Assembly (NCBI GenBank): GCA_007570785.1 | Contig: ML661885.1 | Location: 15,567,966-15,631,965, forward strand | Length of the DNA stretch: 64,000 bases | Source of the DNA: Antilocapra americana | Lineage: Eukaryota; Chordata; Mammalia; Artiodactyla; Antilocapridae | Reading direction: 5' to 3' | In this document: one piece after another, positions 43,775 to 53,921 of the stretch | How positions within the stretch are numbered: position 1 is the first letter of the stretch | Layout of the letters: each line of letters begins with the position of its first letter | Program-made: the position numbers and the translations under genes | Notes under the pieces: generated by a model | Seen by the model: the letters and a program-made list of their open reading frames with translations, nothing else | The model's database searches: none | What the model was told of the DNA's origin: nothing

Positions 43775-44003
43775 GGCATCCCAGGTGGCGCTAGTGGTAA
43801 AGAACTTGCCTGCCAATGCAGCACACGTACGACACATGGGTTCAATCCCTGGGTAGGGAAGATCCCCTAAGAGAAGGGCACAGCAACCCACTCCAATATT
43901 CCTGCCTGGAGAACCCCATAGACAGAGGAGCCTGGCAGGCTGCAGTCCACAGAGTCACATAGAGTTGGACATGACTGAAGCAACTTAGCATGCACACACA
44001 TGC
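43775..44003 (+). mobile_element. Bov-tA SINE
   Basis: Full-length copy with an exact 13-bp duplication atatatatctaca (43762-43774, 44004-44016). Inserted into the TA microsatellite. Confidence 0.94.
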
Positions 44004-44211
44004 ATATATATCTACATACATAAGCAGGTATTTATGTATGTGTGTGTAGACCAAAAGAGAACATTTTCCTGTGAATATTCAAAGTAAAATATCTTATCCC
44101 AAAGTTTCTGAAAAATTTGACCTCCCTTTCAAAATATCTTTAGGAATATAGACATATCGAAGTGAATGGCTTCAGGGGAATGAAAAAAGAGCACACAAAG
44201 CCAATATGTCT

Positions 44212-44575
44212 TTCCTTCTACTGCTCTAGTCAGCCTCCTCACTGGTGTCCCTGATTCCAGCCTCTCCTCCACGTCACGCAACACACAGACGCTGATGGAG
44301 CTAGTTTTCTAAAACCCAGACCTAACATGTCATTCTTGAACACCACCCATTGCTAATGACTGTCTACAGAACCAAGTTCAAATTTCTGTAAGTGGGAATC
44401 CAGGGTCATTACAGTCCACCCCCAGGCTACTTTTGTAACCTGGTACCCCATCTTGTGTTTCCACACCAGTCTCTCTGTGTGTGGCAATCATTCCACACCT
44501 TTGGTCTTCTTCACACCTCAGTGTTGTTCCTTCTGCCCCAAATACAATATTTACTATTTATTCAGCAGGTGATAA
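44212..44575 (+). mobile_element. L2 LINE remnant
   Basis: 'cctcctcactggtgtccctg', 'gaacaccacccattgctaatg' and 'tcacacctcagtgttgttcc' follow the L2 forward order. An antisense L2-like piece ('gaggagcttacaacctgatgg') follows at 44653-44730. Confidence 0.6.
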
Positions 44576-44624
44576 ATATGATCTTGCAATGAAATTAGGA
44601 ATGAAGTAAGGAATAAGGCTTATT

Positions 44625-44651
44625 CTTATTGGAAGAATTTCTTCCAATAAG
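44625..44651. repeat. Perfect 13-bp palindrome with 1-base centre
   Basis: Left arm cttattggaagaa (44625-44637), centre T, right arm ttcttccaataag (44639-44651). Confidence 0.95.
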
Positions 44652-44951
44652 CTGCTCTTGAGGAGCTTACAACCTGATGGGAAACCCAGATAAGTGAATA
44701 AATTTCAATATAAGTGTGATGAGTATAGACATATTAATATGTATAGTAGGTTGGGTGGTGACACAAAGAAGGGAGAACTTAATTGTGTTATGGATATGAG
44801 ACTCTCAGTCAGCATGCAGAAACACAACACGCACAAAAACACATGGAGAAAGGAGGTCCAACCTATGATTTAAGCACCTCCCAAGTATGGAGAAATGACA
44901 TGTGGCCATGGAATGGCTATATTCAAGAGTTCCATCTAAAAGCATTCACAG

Positions 44952-45417
44952 GAAACTGGAGCTTATTATACAGAGTGAAGTAAGTCAGAAAGAAAAACAC
45001 CAATACAATATATTAACGCATATATATGGAATTTAGATGGTAATAATGACCCTATATGAGAGACAGCAAAAGAGACACAGATGTAAAGAACAGGCTTTTG
45101 GACTCTGTGGGAGAAGGCAAGGGTGGGATGATTTGAGAGAATAGCATTGAAACATGTATATTATCATATGTGAAATAGATCACCAGTCCAGGTTCGATGC
45201 ATGAGACAGGGTGCTCAGGGCTGGTGCACTGGGATGACGCTGAGGGATGGGATGGGGAGGGAGGTGGGAGTGAGGGTCAGGATGGGGAACACATGTACAC
45301 CCATGGCTGATTCATGTCAGTGTATGGCAAAAATCATTACAATATTGTCAAGTAATTAGCCTCCAATTAAAATAAATTAATTAATTAAAAAATAAATGTA
45401 ATATAGAACTTCAAAAA
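44952..45417 (+). mobile_element. Young 5'-truncated artiodactyl L1 (~466 bp)
   Basis: Same segment as 35837-36292: ORF2 end 'ttattatacagagtgaagtaag', the 3' UTR with a G-rich tract near 45241-45271, then an A-rich tail. Exact 14-bp duplication aaaagcattcacag at 44938-44951 and 45418-45431. Confidence 0.95.
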
Positions 45418-45431
45418 AAAAGCATTCACAG

Positions 45432-45707
45432 TTTATTATAGGTAAGGCTGAGGACAGATTGTAATCACAAACTCAAATATAACTAGTTTACTTTAAGAAG
45501 TCTTTGTTACTAAATAAACACAAAATCTGTGGGAACCAAAGTGGAAGTGGAGGATCGCAAAGGGAGGCCAAGCATTGTGACATGCACATGGAGAAACTCA
45601 AGAATTTCTTCCAGTAGATTACCACGCATGCTAAAATACAGACTCATGATTCTTGTAGTTCAATGTGACACTGAGAAGTAAAGCTACTACTGGAAATTTG
45701 AGTTTGC
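45432..45707. other. No recognisable feature
   Basis: Short spacer, nothing identified. Confidence 0.4.
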
Positions 45708-45718
45708 CATACTTACTG

Positions 45719-45944
45719 CTAGCTTCCCAGGTGGCACTAGTGGTAAAGAATCCACCTTGACAATGCAGTAAACGGAAGAGACACGGGTTCAGTCAAGATC
45801 CCCTAGAGAACAGCATGGCAACCCACTTCAGTATTCTTTCCTGGAGAATCCCATGGACAAGGGAGACTGGCAGGCTACAGTCCATGGGGTCGCAAAGAGT
45901 CAGACACGACTGAAGCAACTTAGCACACACACACAGCACACAAA
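45719..45944 (+). mobile_element. Bov-tA SINE
   Basis: Near-full copy missing part of the linker after the B box. Duplication catacttactg (45708-45718) and catacttaatg (45945-45955), one mismatch. Confidence 0.92.
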
Positions 45945-46039
45945 CATACTTAATGTTATATTCACTCTGATGTTATTTAAATACTTAAAAACTTAAAATA
46001 TTTTAAAAAATTCTTAGGAAGAGTATAAAACAAAGAGTG

Positions 46040-46290
46040 CATATATACAAATTCATTTTTTTGAAAAGTCAATAAATACCCATGTACCTAACTCCCAGGT
46101 TAAGAAACAGAACATGACTAGGATCTTGAAAGCCCCAAGAACCTCCTTCCCCCATTGCCTCCCATTCCTTTCCTATGAGTCGTGACCATTATCTTGTTAT
46201 TTGTGCTAATCATTTCTTTGCTTTTTTGGGTAACTTTACCATCTATATCCTACTGCCTAAACAAGCTTTGGGTTTAGTGTAGGAAAACAC
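46040..46290 (+). mobile_element. Ancient L1/HAL1-type LINE remnant
   Basis: 'aatacccatgtacctaactccc', 'aagaaacagaacatgac' and 'gtgctaatcatttctttgc' resemble an old LINE consensus. Subfamily and exact ends uncertain. Confidence 0.45.
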
Positions 46291-46330
46291 ATAGCAAGCA
46301 CAGACCTAACAGTCTAAGGAAACTCCAGCA

Positions 46331-46460
46331 ATATTGCTGTTGCTAGATGGAAGGCCAGGAGAAGAGGGACTCAACGGGGCCTATCCTGGCTTCAGGTTCT
46401 TTGAGGATACTCAAGAGCCTCTGCTGGAGGCACTTAACCATTGGACCACCAGGAAACTCC
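46331..46460 (-). mobile_element. CHR-type SINE, minus orientation, diverged
   Basis: Only the antisense head 'cacttaaccattggaccacc' plus 'aggaaactcc' is clear (46428-46458). 'aggaaactcc' also occurs at 46317-46326 and may mark the target duplication. Confidence 0.5.
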
Positions 46461-46544
46461 TCAGGAAGCTTTTTGAGAAAGAGAGCACAGGAAGTAAATA
46501 TTTTGAGATCTTGCAGGTCTGAAACTATATTTGATTCACTCATT

Positions 46545-46960
46545 ATTGATGAATAGTTTGGGTGGGTAGAGAATTCTAGTTGGTGGCTATTTTCCTTAAG
46601 AACTCTGATGGTTTTGTTCCAGTGTCATCTTCCTGCATTACTTTTGAGAAGCCCAAAGCTGTTATGATTCCTGAGTCTTTACATGTAAGCTCTAGAAGTT
46701 AGTAGCTCTTATCCTTATCCTTGATGTTGTGAAGTTTCACAATGATATGCTTTCATGGGGAGCAATTTTCACCCATTTCATGGATACTCTGGATTTTTTC
46801 AATATGGAAACTCATGTTTTTCTCTTCTCTGTACTCTATTTTTTGAGACCCATGATACTTAGACATTTTTGTTTTCCTACACCTATTTACCATCTCTTTA
46901 TCTTTTTGATTTGCTTTTTCGCAATGTTTCTCAACTTTATTTTCTAATCCTCCTATTAGC
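46545..46960 (-). mobile_element. Possible old L1 fragment, minus orientation
   Basis: 'gagaattctagttgg', 'gttttgttccagtgtcatcttc' and 'gtgaagtttcacaatgatatgc' resemble the T-rich strand of L1M 5' regions. It lies on the wrong side of the ORF2 remnant at 47370 to belong to the same element. Confidence 0.45.
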
Positions 46961-47226
46961 AAACAAAAGCATATTTCTGGGAAATAGCCTCATCATATTT
47001 GTATGCCACACTGCAGTAAAGACAAGGCTTTTTGCTTCTGAGCAAAAGTTTCAGGTCAAATATAAAAGGAAAATGGGGCCCAATGCTACAAAGAGCAGGT
47101 GTAGCTATAAGACCAGTGAAGTTATTGTAAGTTCAGTGTGCAGCTATTGTATTTCTTTGGGTCTACTGAATAGTCAGCTTTACTCAACTGTTCTCTGCTC
47201 AGAGGACTTGTTATAAAATTTCTTCC

Positions 47227-47337
47227 CCTAGGAATTCCCTGGGTTCAGTGGTTAGGACTTGGCACTTTCACGGCTGGGATCCCAGGTTTGATCCCTGGTT
47301 AGGGAACTAAGATCCTTCAAGCTGTATAGCCAAAAAC
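47227..47337 (+). mobile_element. CHR-type SINE
   Basis: 'ggaattccctgggttcagtgg', 'aggtttgatccctgg' and 'ggaactaagatccttcaagc'. Duplication atttcttcc at 47218-47226 and 47338-47346. Confidence 0.88.
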
Positions 47338-47369
47338 ATTTCTTCCTTGAAGACCCCATGTGCCAACAT

Positions 47370-48282
47370 AAGAATAGAAATTTCTATTCTTGAATGTGTC
47401 TTTCAAAGAATTTGTTCATTTCATATAAATTATTGAATGTATTGCCATAAAGTTTTCATAATATTTCCTTATTATCCTTTCAATGTTTGTAGATTCTGCA
47501 GTGACATTACCTTTTATTTCTGATAGTATAAATTTGTGTCTTTCCTTTTTTCTTTTTTTGTTCTGACCTAGTCTAGCTGGAGTTTTATCATTTAATTGAT
47601 CTTAAAGAACCATTTTTTTTGTTTCACTGATTTTCTTTATTCTTTTTATTATTTCACCGAGTTCTCCTCTGATTTTTGTTATTTCCTTTATTCTACTCAC
47701 TTTGGGCTTATTTGCTTTCCTTCTTTTAATTCTTGGGGATGAAAGCTGAGGCTATTGATCTGAGACCCTTCTTTTCTAATATAGTCATTTAGTGCTATAA
47801 ATTTCCCTATAATTACTGCTTTAGCTGTACTGACAAATTTGAATGAGTTGTAGTTTTGTTTTCATTCAAGATATGATCTAATCCCCCTTGTAATCTCTTC
47901 TTTGATCCATTCATTATTCAGAAGTGTGCTTTGTAGCTTCCAAGTTTTGGAGATTTCCCATATTTTGTCCTGTTCTTAATTTTGAATTTAATCCTGTTGT
48001 GGTAGAGAACATAGTTGTGTGACTTGAGTCCCTTCAAATTTATTGAGACTTGTGTTACTGCCCAGAATATGGTCTGTAGTGGGGAATGTTCCATATGTAC
48101 CTGAAATACATATACAGTTTTTGCTTCATATGTTTTGAAACTCTGTTGATAAGTGCATACACATTTAGGATTGTGGCCTCTTGATGAACTGGTCTCTTTA
48201 CTACCATGAATGATCATTTTTATCTTTGGTAATAGTCTTTGTTCTAAAATCTACTCTGTCTCATATTAAAATAGCCATTTCA
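47370..48282 (-). mobile_element. Old L1 (L1M-class), ORF2 5' region, minus orientation
   Basis: T-rich strand of the ORF2 endonuclease to early reverse-transcriptase region: 'gtcttagctggagttttatc'-type block, 'tgctataaatttccc', 'gtgctttgtagcttccaag', 'ctgcccagaatatggtctg', 'gcatacacatttaggattg'. Ends at a T run. Many stops; no usable protein. Confidence 0.82.
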
Positions 48283-48301
48283 GTTTTTTTTTTTTTTTTT
48301 A
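48282..48301. repeat. Poly-T run
   Basis: About 18 T residues closing the L1 fragment. Confidence 0.9.
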
Positions 48302-48426
48302 ATTTGAGCGCAAAAAACCAACGGCCATGTAGAGACCAATCATCTCTATAAAACATCTGACAAAAGTCCTAACACTAATATATTAACAAGTTCTGTGTGG
48401 TTGAAAAGATGACATTCAGAGCAGGA

Positions 48427-48602
48427 CACTGCAACTCGCCAGTATTAGCATCACTTAGGAACTCGACAGACATGCAAATTCTCAGCTCCACTCCAGACCT
48501 ACTGATACATGATTACGCAAGGCAATCCAGAAATCTATATTCTAACAAGTATACCTGGGAATTTCAATGCATGCCAAAGTTTGAGAGTTCCTGTCTAGAG
48601 CC
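48427..48602. mobile_element. MER5-type (hAT-Charlie) non-autonomous DNA transposon
   Basis: 'gccagtattagcatcactta', 'tgcaaattctcagctcc', 'ccagacctactgatacatg' and 'gcatgccaaagtttgagag' match the MER5A order. No transposase. Confidence 0.78.
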
Positions 48603-49132
48603 CATTCTCTCGTCTGATTCTAGGAATAGGTATTTGGATGAAAATATTTATTTGTGGTAGAAGTGAACCCAAAAAACCTTTCTCAAGCTAGAAGGGTATT
48701 TCTGCAACCCTACATTTATAAAATTTTGCCCCATTTTTGAATAAGTTATATAATAAAACTCCTGGTTAAAGTGTAATTACAGAATATAACTACATAAAGA
48801 ACTAAAATTTATTTTAAATAGAATCATATTTCAGGAAAGTGGAGAAACATTCATAGCTTTGAGTTTTCTGCTGTGATCTTTAAAGGTAGGAAATGCTGCT
48901 TGTAGAAACATAATGAATTTTCACTGCACATGACTACTGAGCCTTGGGGATCAATCAAAGGGCAGGATGACTCAGCAATTCCCTCCTTTTGGAATAGCTC
49001 TACAGGGCACAATTTTAGTTTCCATTCAGGTCTAGTACAGAAAATGAGTGAAGTTTCCTTATCCTGCAGTTGGTCTGTGTATGTATCCTCTGTCAAGTGC
49101 TATCCCACAGAAGCGGGATTTTTCTTCCTTCT
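48603..49132. other. No recognisable feature
   Basis: AT-rich. Overlapping frames of 81 codons on both strands (48851-49175) have no recognisable domain. Confidence 0.4.
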
Positions 49133-49252
49133 TTTATTTATTTTTTGGCCACATTGCATGCCTATAGGATCTTAGCTCCCTCACCAGAGATTGAATCCAT
49201 GCCCCCTGCAGCAAAAGCGTGGAATCTTAATCACTGGATCACCAAGAAAGTC
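49133..49252 (-). mobile_element. CHR-type SINE, minus orientation
   Basis: Antisense CHR: tail 'ttatttattttttggcc', then 'gatcttagctccctcacc', 'gagattgaatccatgcc' and 'ggatcaccaagaaagtccc'. Confidence 0.85.
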
Positions 49253-49364
49253 CCTCTTCTTCCTTTAATATAAGTGTACTTTTATACCCCTTCACTACTT
49301 TCTGCTGCTGCTTCTGATCTGTACCATTTTTAAAGCTCCTCTTGAGTGTAGGGCTGCACTTGGT

Positions 49365-49455
49365 TCTTTAAACATATGATCTCATCTAATGTCCACTATC
49401 ACCCTGCCAGGCAGGTACTACCCATGTTACTGACGTATAGAACAGCTGACCTGTG
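49365..49455 (-). mobile_element. MIR SINE fragment, minus orientation
   Basis: 'catatgatctcatctaatgtcc' then 'ccaggcaggtactaccc', corresponding to the antisense MIR. Confidence 0.55.
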
Positions 49456-49796
49456 ATCCCACTGCCAGGGAATCTGTAGATGAGGTAGCAGATTACTCCC
49501 TGAATCCAAATCCAAGAGAATTCCCACTGGGGCCACAAGAGCTATGAGTTATAACTTCAAAACATAAAAGACAAAGAAAGACTCAAAATCTAAAAAAAAG
49601 AAATTTTTAGTTCAAAATTGAATAGACATTTGAATGGTAAACAAGTTCAAATGGTATATTTCAGTTTACATGACATATTCTAGGTATTAAAGGAATCCAA
49701 AGGAAGGAGAAGATATTCCTTGCCTTAGTACTTTGTAAACTCACTATACACACTCTCATTCAAACACTCTAAGCCAAAAGAGTTCTTTCAATAAAC
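49456..49796. other. No recognisable feature
   Basis: AT-rich spacer. Confidence 0.4.
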
Positions 49797-50195
49797 AGTC
49801 ACAGGCAATGTTATGTGGCAGCCTGGATGGGAGGGGAGTATAGGGGAGAATGGATATATGTATATGTATGGCTGAGTTCCTTTGCTGTCCACTGCAACTA
49901 TTACAACATTGTTAATCAGCTATATGTGCGTGCATGCCAAGTTGCTTCAGTCATGTCCTTTGACTCTCTGCAACACTGTGGATTGTAGCCCACCAGGTTC
50001 CTCTGTCCACGGGACTCTCCAGGCAAGAATACTAGACTGGGTTGCCATGCTCTCCTCCAGGGAATTCTTCCCAACCGAGGAATCAAACCCGCATCTCTTA
50101 CATCTCCTGCACTGGCAGGTGGGTGTTTTACCACTAGTGCCACCTGGGAAGCCCCATTAATTGGCTATATTCCAATATAAAATAAAAGTTAAAAA
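49797..50195 (+). mobile_element. L1 3'-UTR tail, split by a SINE
   Basis: 'gttatgtggcagcctggatgg' to 'acattgttaatcagctatat', then after a Bov-tA 'ggctatattccaatataaa' and the A-rich tail. Confidence 0.87.
49926..50155 (-). mobile_element. Bov-tA SINE nested in the L1 tail
   Basis: Full reverse copy. Flanks 'ttaatcagctatat' (49912-49925) and 'ttaattggctatat' (50157-50170) are the diverged duplication. Confidence 0.92.
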
Positions 50196-51269
50196 AAAGA
50201 AACAGTAGCAGAAGCCATTTTAGTGTCTTGCCTAATGTTCTAGACTATGAATTTATATTAAATGTACTAAGTTTTATTTTTAACAGAAGTCTTTTATTTG
50301 GGTTACAAGCTATATATTACTTAATTTTTTGCAGTCAGAAAGATCAAGACTCATTAACTGTGGTACAGAAATTTTATCATATAGCAGAAATTAAGTAATT
50401 ATTTTTATGTATTGATTTGAACCACTCACTAAATAAAACTTAAGAACTTCATTTTTGGGATCACAGGAAGAATTAGGTTCATATTAAATATGGGAGCTAT
50501 TTAGTCAGTTGGGGTGGCTTATTTGGTGGTTTACTCTACAAAGAATGGTAAACAGAGCTCCCATACTTTTTCTAATTTTCTTGTATCAGAACCAAATACA
50601 GTATTTAATATTTGCTTTCTACCTTACACAAGAAATTGTTTTTTAAAATGCCCCATGCACAGAGTAGTCAGTGGTCAGCAAAAGAATTTGAAAGTCTAAA
50701 ATAAACAACACTGAAAGACAGAGTGGTAGATCTTTTCTCTTTGGTATCTATTTCTAGTAGCATAAAAACAGAGTCACAGAAAAAAGTGTTTTCAACATGC
50801 TGATAGAAGATTAAAAAGAATCACGTGCCTTGAAGGAATTTTAACAACATAACATTAAGGGGAGAAGAGGCTGTCATATAAAACCAAAAGCATGTCCACA
50901 AGAACTTGAAGAAATCAGGAAAAAAAACTTCACAAATTGTGTAGACAATCATGAACAATCATTGACTTGGTCTGTTATAATTTCAGATTCACTCCTCTTA
51001 AAATACGTGATTTATATGTGACCATTTACACAGCTCTTATCTGATAATTTCAAAGGTGATCAGCTCAAAGTTTAATGTATTTTCTCAACACTGAGTTTTT
51101 AAACCTTTGAAATCTTACAGTTCAGTAATGTACTATTAGCTTAGCATTTTTAAGCCAAGCTACAGGATCTAGAGAAAATGCAATCTCTTCTGATGATTAA
51201 ATGTCAGTAATTAAACATAAAAACATTTGGAACCAGAAGGGCTGTATAAATGAACTGTCAGCATATATT
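50196..51269. other. No recognisable feature, AT-rich
   Basis: About 1.07 kb without an identified repeat or exon. Confidence 0.45.
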
Positions 51270-51480
51270 ACAACATTACAGGGTTGCTTAGGTAAGAAAA
51301 GGCTCCTTGAAGAAGTTGGCACAATGACCAGCCAATTGGAAAAAGAGAGGAAGTGAGCTATCGCTGCAATAACGAGGAGGAATTCCATTAAGGCTCCAGG
51401 CCAGGTATGTGAAGGAGGTGTGATTGATATGTGGGACTTGGAGATTAACTGCGTGGGACATTCTGAGGCCGTGCCTACAC
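51270..51480 (-). mobile_element. Possible L2 remnant, minus orientation
   Basis: 'ggctccttgaagaagttggc' and 'gaccagccaattggaaaaag' recall the antisense L2 'gaggaggtgacatttgagc...gagccatgc' region. The 95-codon minus frame here (51197-51484) is not gene-like. Confidence 0.4.
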
Positions 51481-51954
51481 ACATTGAACATAACGCGATA
51501 TTTGGTATCAGAGTTTGACTGAAGTGATGTTTACAGAGTCACTGCTCTTACCCTTTTCTTTTAAAGGCTAAGGATTTTGTTTTACCCATGGCATCAGCAA
51601 GGGAGCATTTTTTTGTGAGGAAAAGAAAAATATAGTCATGCCCAGAGTTAAGTCTCATATTAAAATGCAATTAGTGTCCACTTTTGGTGTCAACGACAAT
51701 TTAAAAGGCTACATTTCATACAAAGCCAGGGATGACAATGACCATGAGCTCATCAAGTTCCCATGTTCCTACCAGTAGGTCCCTTTGGATATTGCTAAGA
51801 AATGGTAATATTTTAGAAGCCAGCAGAATGACATGATTGTACAATTTCATGAATTTGATATTTATGAGTATGGGAGTATGGAAGAAGTCACTGTTTTGAA
51901 GCTGCTTCTAGAATGGCTACAGGGCATTGGAATTTAGTTCAAGTTAACATAACG
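51481..51954. other. No recognisable feature
   Basis: AT-rich spacer. Confidence 0.4.
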
Positions 51955-52143
51955 TCCTTGAAATATTGAGGGCAGGAGGAGAAGGGGACAACAGAAGATG
52001 AGATGGTTGGATGGTATCACCGACTCAATGGATGTGGTGAGCTTGAGCAAACCCTGGGACATAGCAAAGGGCCGGGACGTCTAGCGTGCTACAGTGCATG
52101 GGGTGGCAAAAAGTTGGACACAACTTAGCAATTGAACAACGAC
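51955..52143 (+). mobile_element. BovB LINE 3' end
   Basis: 'tgagggcaggaggagaagg', 'gagatggttggatggtatcacc', 'gcttgagcaaaccctggg' and the terminus 'gttggacacaacttagc', then an (AAC/GAC)n tail. Confidence 0.93.
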
Positions 52144-52426
52144 GACAACACAACATCCTTAAAATGTTAAAGGACAAAGGTTAGTTCTGAGTATATTTAT
52201 CTACTCTAAGTGATCATATAGTGGAATAGAGGTCAGCCAGATGGATTTGAATATTCTCAGTTTTTAAAACATTCTTTCTGGAATATAAGTGAAGCACTGG
52301 AAATCTAGCACAATAGAACCTTGTTATTGGATGGTTTTTTATTACATAAATTCTGTTATGGGGAGGGTTCAATAATGTTTTACCAAACTCACCTATTACT
52401 TACAATAAAAGTAAGTATGTGATAGC
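52144..52426. other. No recognisable feature
   Basis: AT-rich spacer. Confidence 0.4.
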
Positions 52427-52640
52427 TTGGGCTTCCCCAGTGGCACAGTGGTAAAGAATCCATCTGTAATGCAGGCAATGAAGACTCAATCCCTGGGTCA
52501 GGAAGATCCCCTGGAGGAAGACATGGCAACCCACTCCAGTATTCTTGCCTAGAGAATCCCTATAGACAGAGGAGCCTGGTGGGCTCCAGTCCATAGGGTC
52601 ACACAGAGTCACACAACTGAAGCGACTTAGCACACACACA
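52427..52640 (+). mobile_element. Bov-tA SINE
   Basis: Full-length copy ending with a (CA)n tract. Flanks 'gatagcttgg' and 'taataggttgg' may be a diverged duplication. Confidence 0.91.
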
Positions 52641-52814
52641 CATAATAGGTTGGTTTGAAAGGTGGATGTTAGTTCTGTTTACCAACACCCAAGTTACAGA
52701 GACAAGGTCCTGCTTTCCTGTTCATGACTTCTGTTGTATATATAGAATGAACCAGCCTGGGATCCTAGTTCTGTTACTAGCTTGCTCTCTATGGCAATTA
52801 AAAATGTAAAAACT

Positions 52815-52946
52815 GGGATTTCCCTGGTGGTCCAGTGGTTAAGTTGCTGCACTTTCACTGCAGGGGATGCAGGCTCAATCCCTGGTCAAGGAACTAAGAT
52901 CCCACATGCAGCATGGTAGGATCAAAAAGGTAAAAAGAAGAAAAAA
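52815..52946 (+). mobile_element. CHR-type SINE
   Basis: 'tttccctggtggtccagtgg', 'ggctcaatccctggtc' and 'ggaactaagatcccacatgc', then an A-rich tail. Duplication aatgtaaaaact (52803-52814) and aatgcaaaaact (52947-52958). Confidence 0.92.
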
Positions 52947-52958
52947 ATGCAAAAACTA

Positions 52959-53399
52959 CACACATCAGAGGTTAGTTTAAGGTTCCCTACAAAATGTTCT
53001 CCAATTAAATAATGTTTGACAACGGGCCCCAACAGAAGTAAAAGACATAATCTTAAGGTATCTGCTTTTTCCATACTCTGTTAATTATTTAGTAATTTTA
53101 CATCATAATTGTACTTCCTTCTTCTTCCAAGACCAAGTTCAGATGGACACATTCCAAATCCCATGGGCACAAAGAAGGAGCTTGTCAGTCAGCATTGCCA
53201 GGACAGTCCCTGTTACTAGAATTCACAATACCAGCAACTGGTATTACAGGCAATTTTTAAAATGTTGCTCTGTTTTGCTTTTTAGAGAACTACATCCCTA
53301 CACTTTTAAAATGATAATTGATTCTAAAATGATCAATCAGTTAGATATGACATACAGCATTGACCTTCTTCCCCCGTCCCCGACCTTCACCATTCTGTG
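52959..53399. other. No recognisable feature
   Basis: The 87-codon plus frame at 53143-53406 has no recognisable domain and no exon-like context. Confidence 0.4.
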
Positions 53400-53524
53400 T
53401 ACTTAGGAGACAAATGATCCTCAGCCCAATGGGGAATTTACAATCCAATGACCAAGTGGCTCCAGGAGAGAAGTGAAAAAGCACATGGCGGTTCACATAT
53501 ACAGTGTTGTTACTATGAATAAAA

Positions 53525-53711
53525 TAAATAATGAAGAACCTTCTATACAGCTCAGGGAACTCTACTCAGTTCCTAAATGTAGTGACCTAAACGGGAAGGA
53601 ATCCAAAAAAGAGGGGATGTATGTATAATGCATAGCGGATTCACTGTGTTGTACAGTAAAAGCTAACACAACATTGTGTATCAACTATTCGCCAATAAAA
53701 ACTGATTTCAA
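53525..53711 (+). mobile_element. L1 3'-UTR tail, 5'-truncated
   Basis: 'tctatacagctcagggaactc', 'ggattcactgtgttgtacag' and 'caacattgtgtatcaactat', then 'ccaataaaaactg'. Confidence 0.85.
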
Positions 53712-53734
53712 AAACTACAGAACTTAAAAAAAAA

Positions 53735-53921
53735 TGGAAAAGACCCTGATGCTGGGAAAGATTGAGGGCAGGAGAAGAGGGCGACAGAGAATGAGATGGT
53801 TGGATGGCATCACTGATTCAATGGACATGAACTTGGGCAAAGTTAGGGAGGTGATGAGGGGCAGTCCATGGGGTTGAAAAGAGTTGGACACGACTTGGTG
53901 ACTGAACAACAACAACAGAGA
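53735..53921 (+). mobile_element. BovB LINE 3' end
   Basis: 'ggaaaagaccctgatgctgg', 'gatggttggatggcatcac' and the terminus 'gttggacacgacttggtgac' with an (AAC)n tail. It sits directly after the L1 A-rich tail and lacks about 30 bases of the usual body near 53860. Confidence 0.93.
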
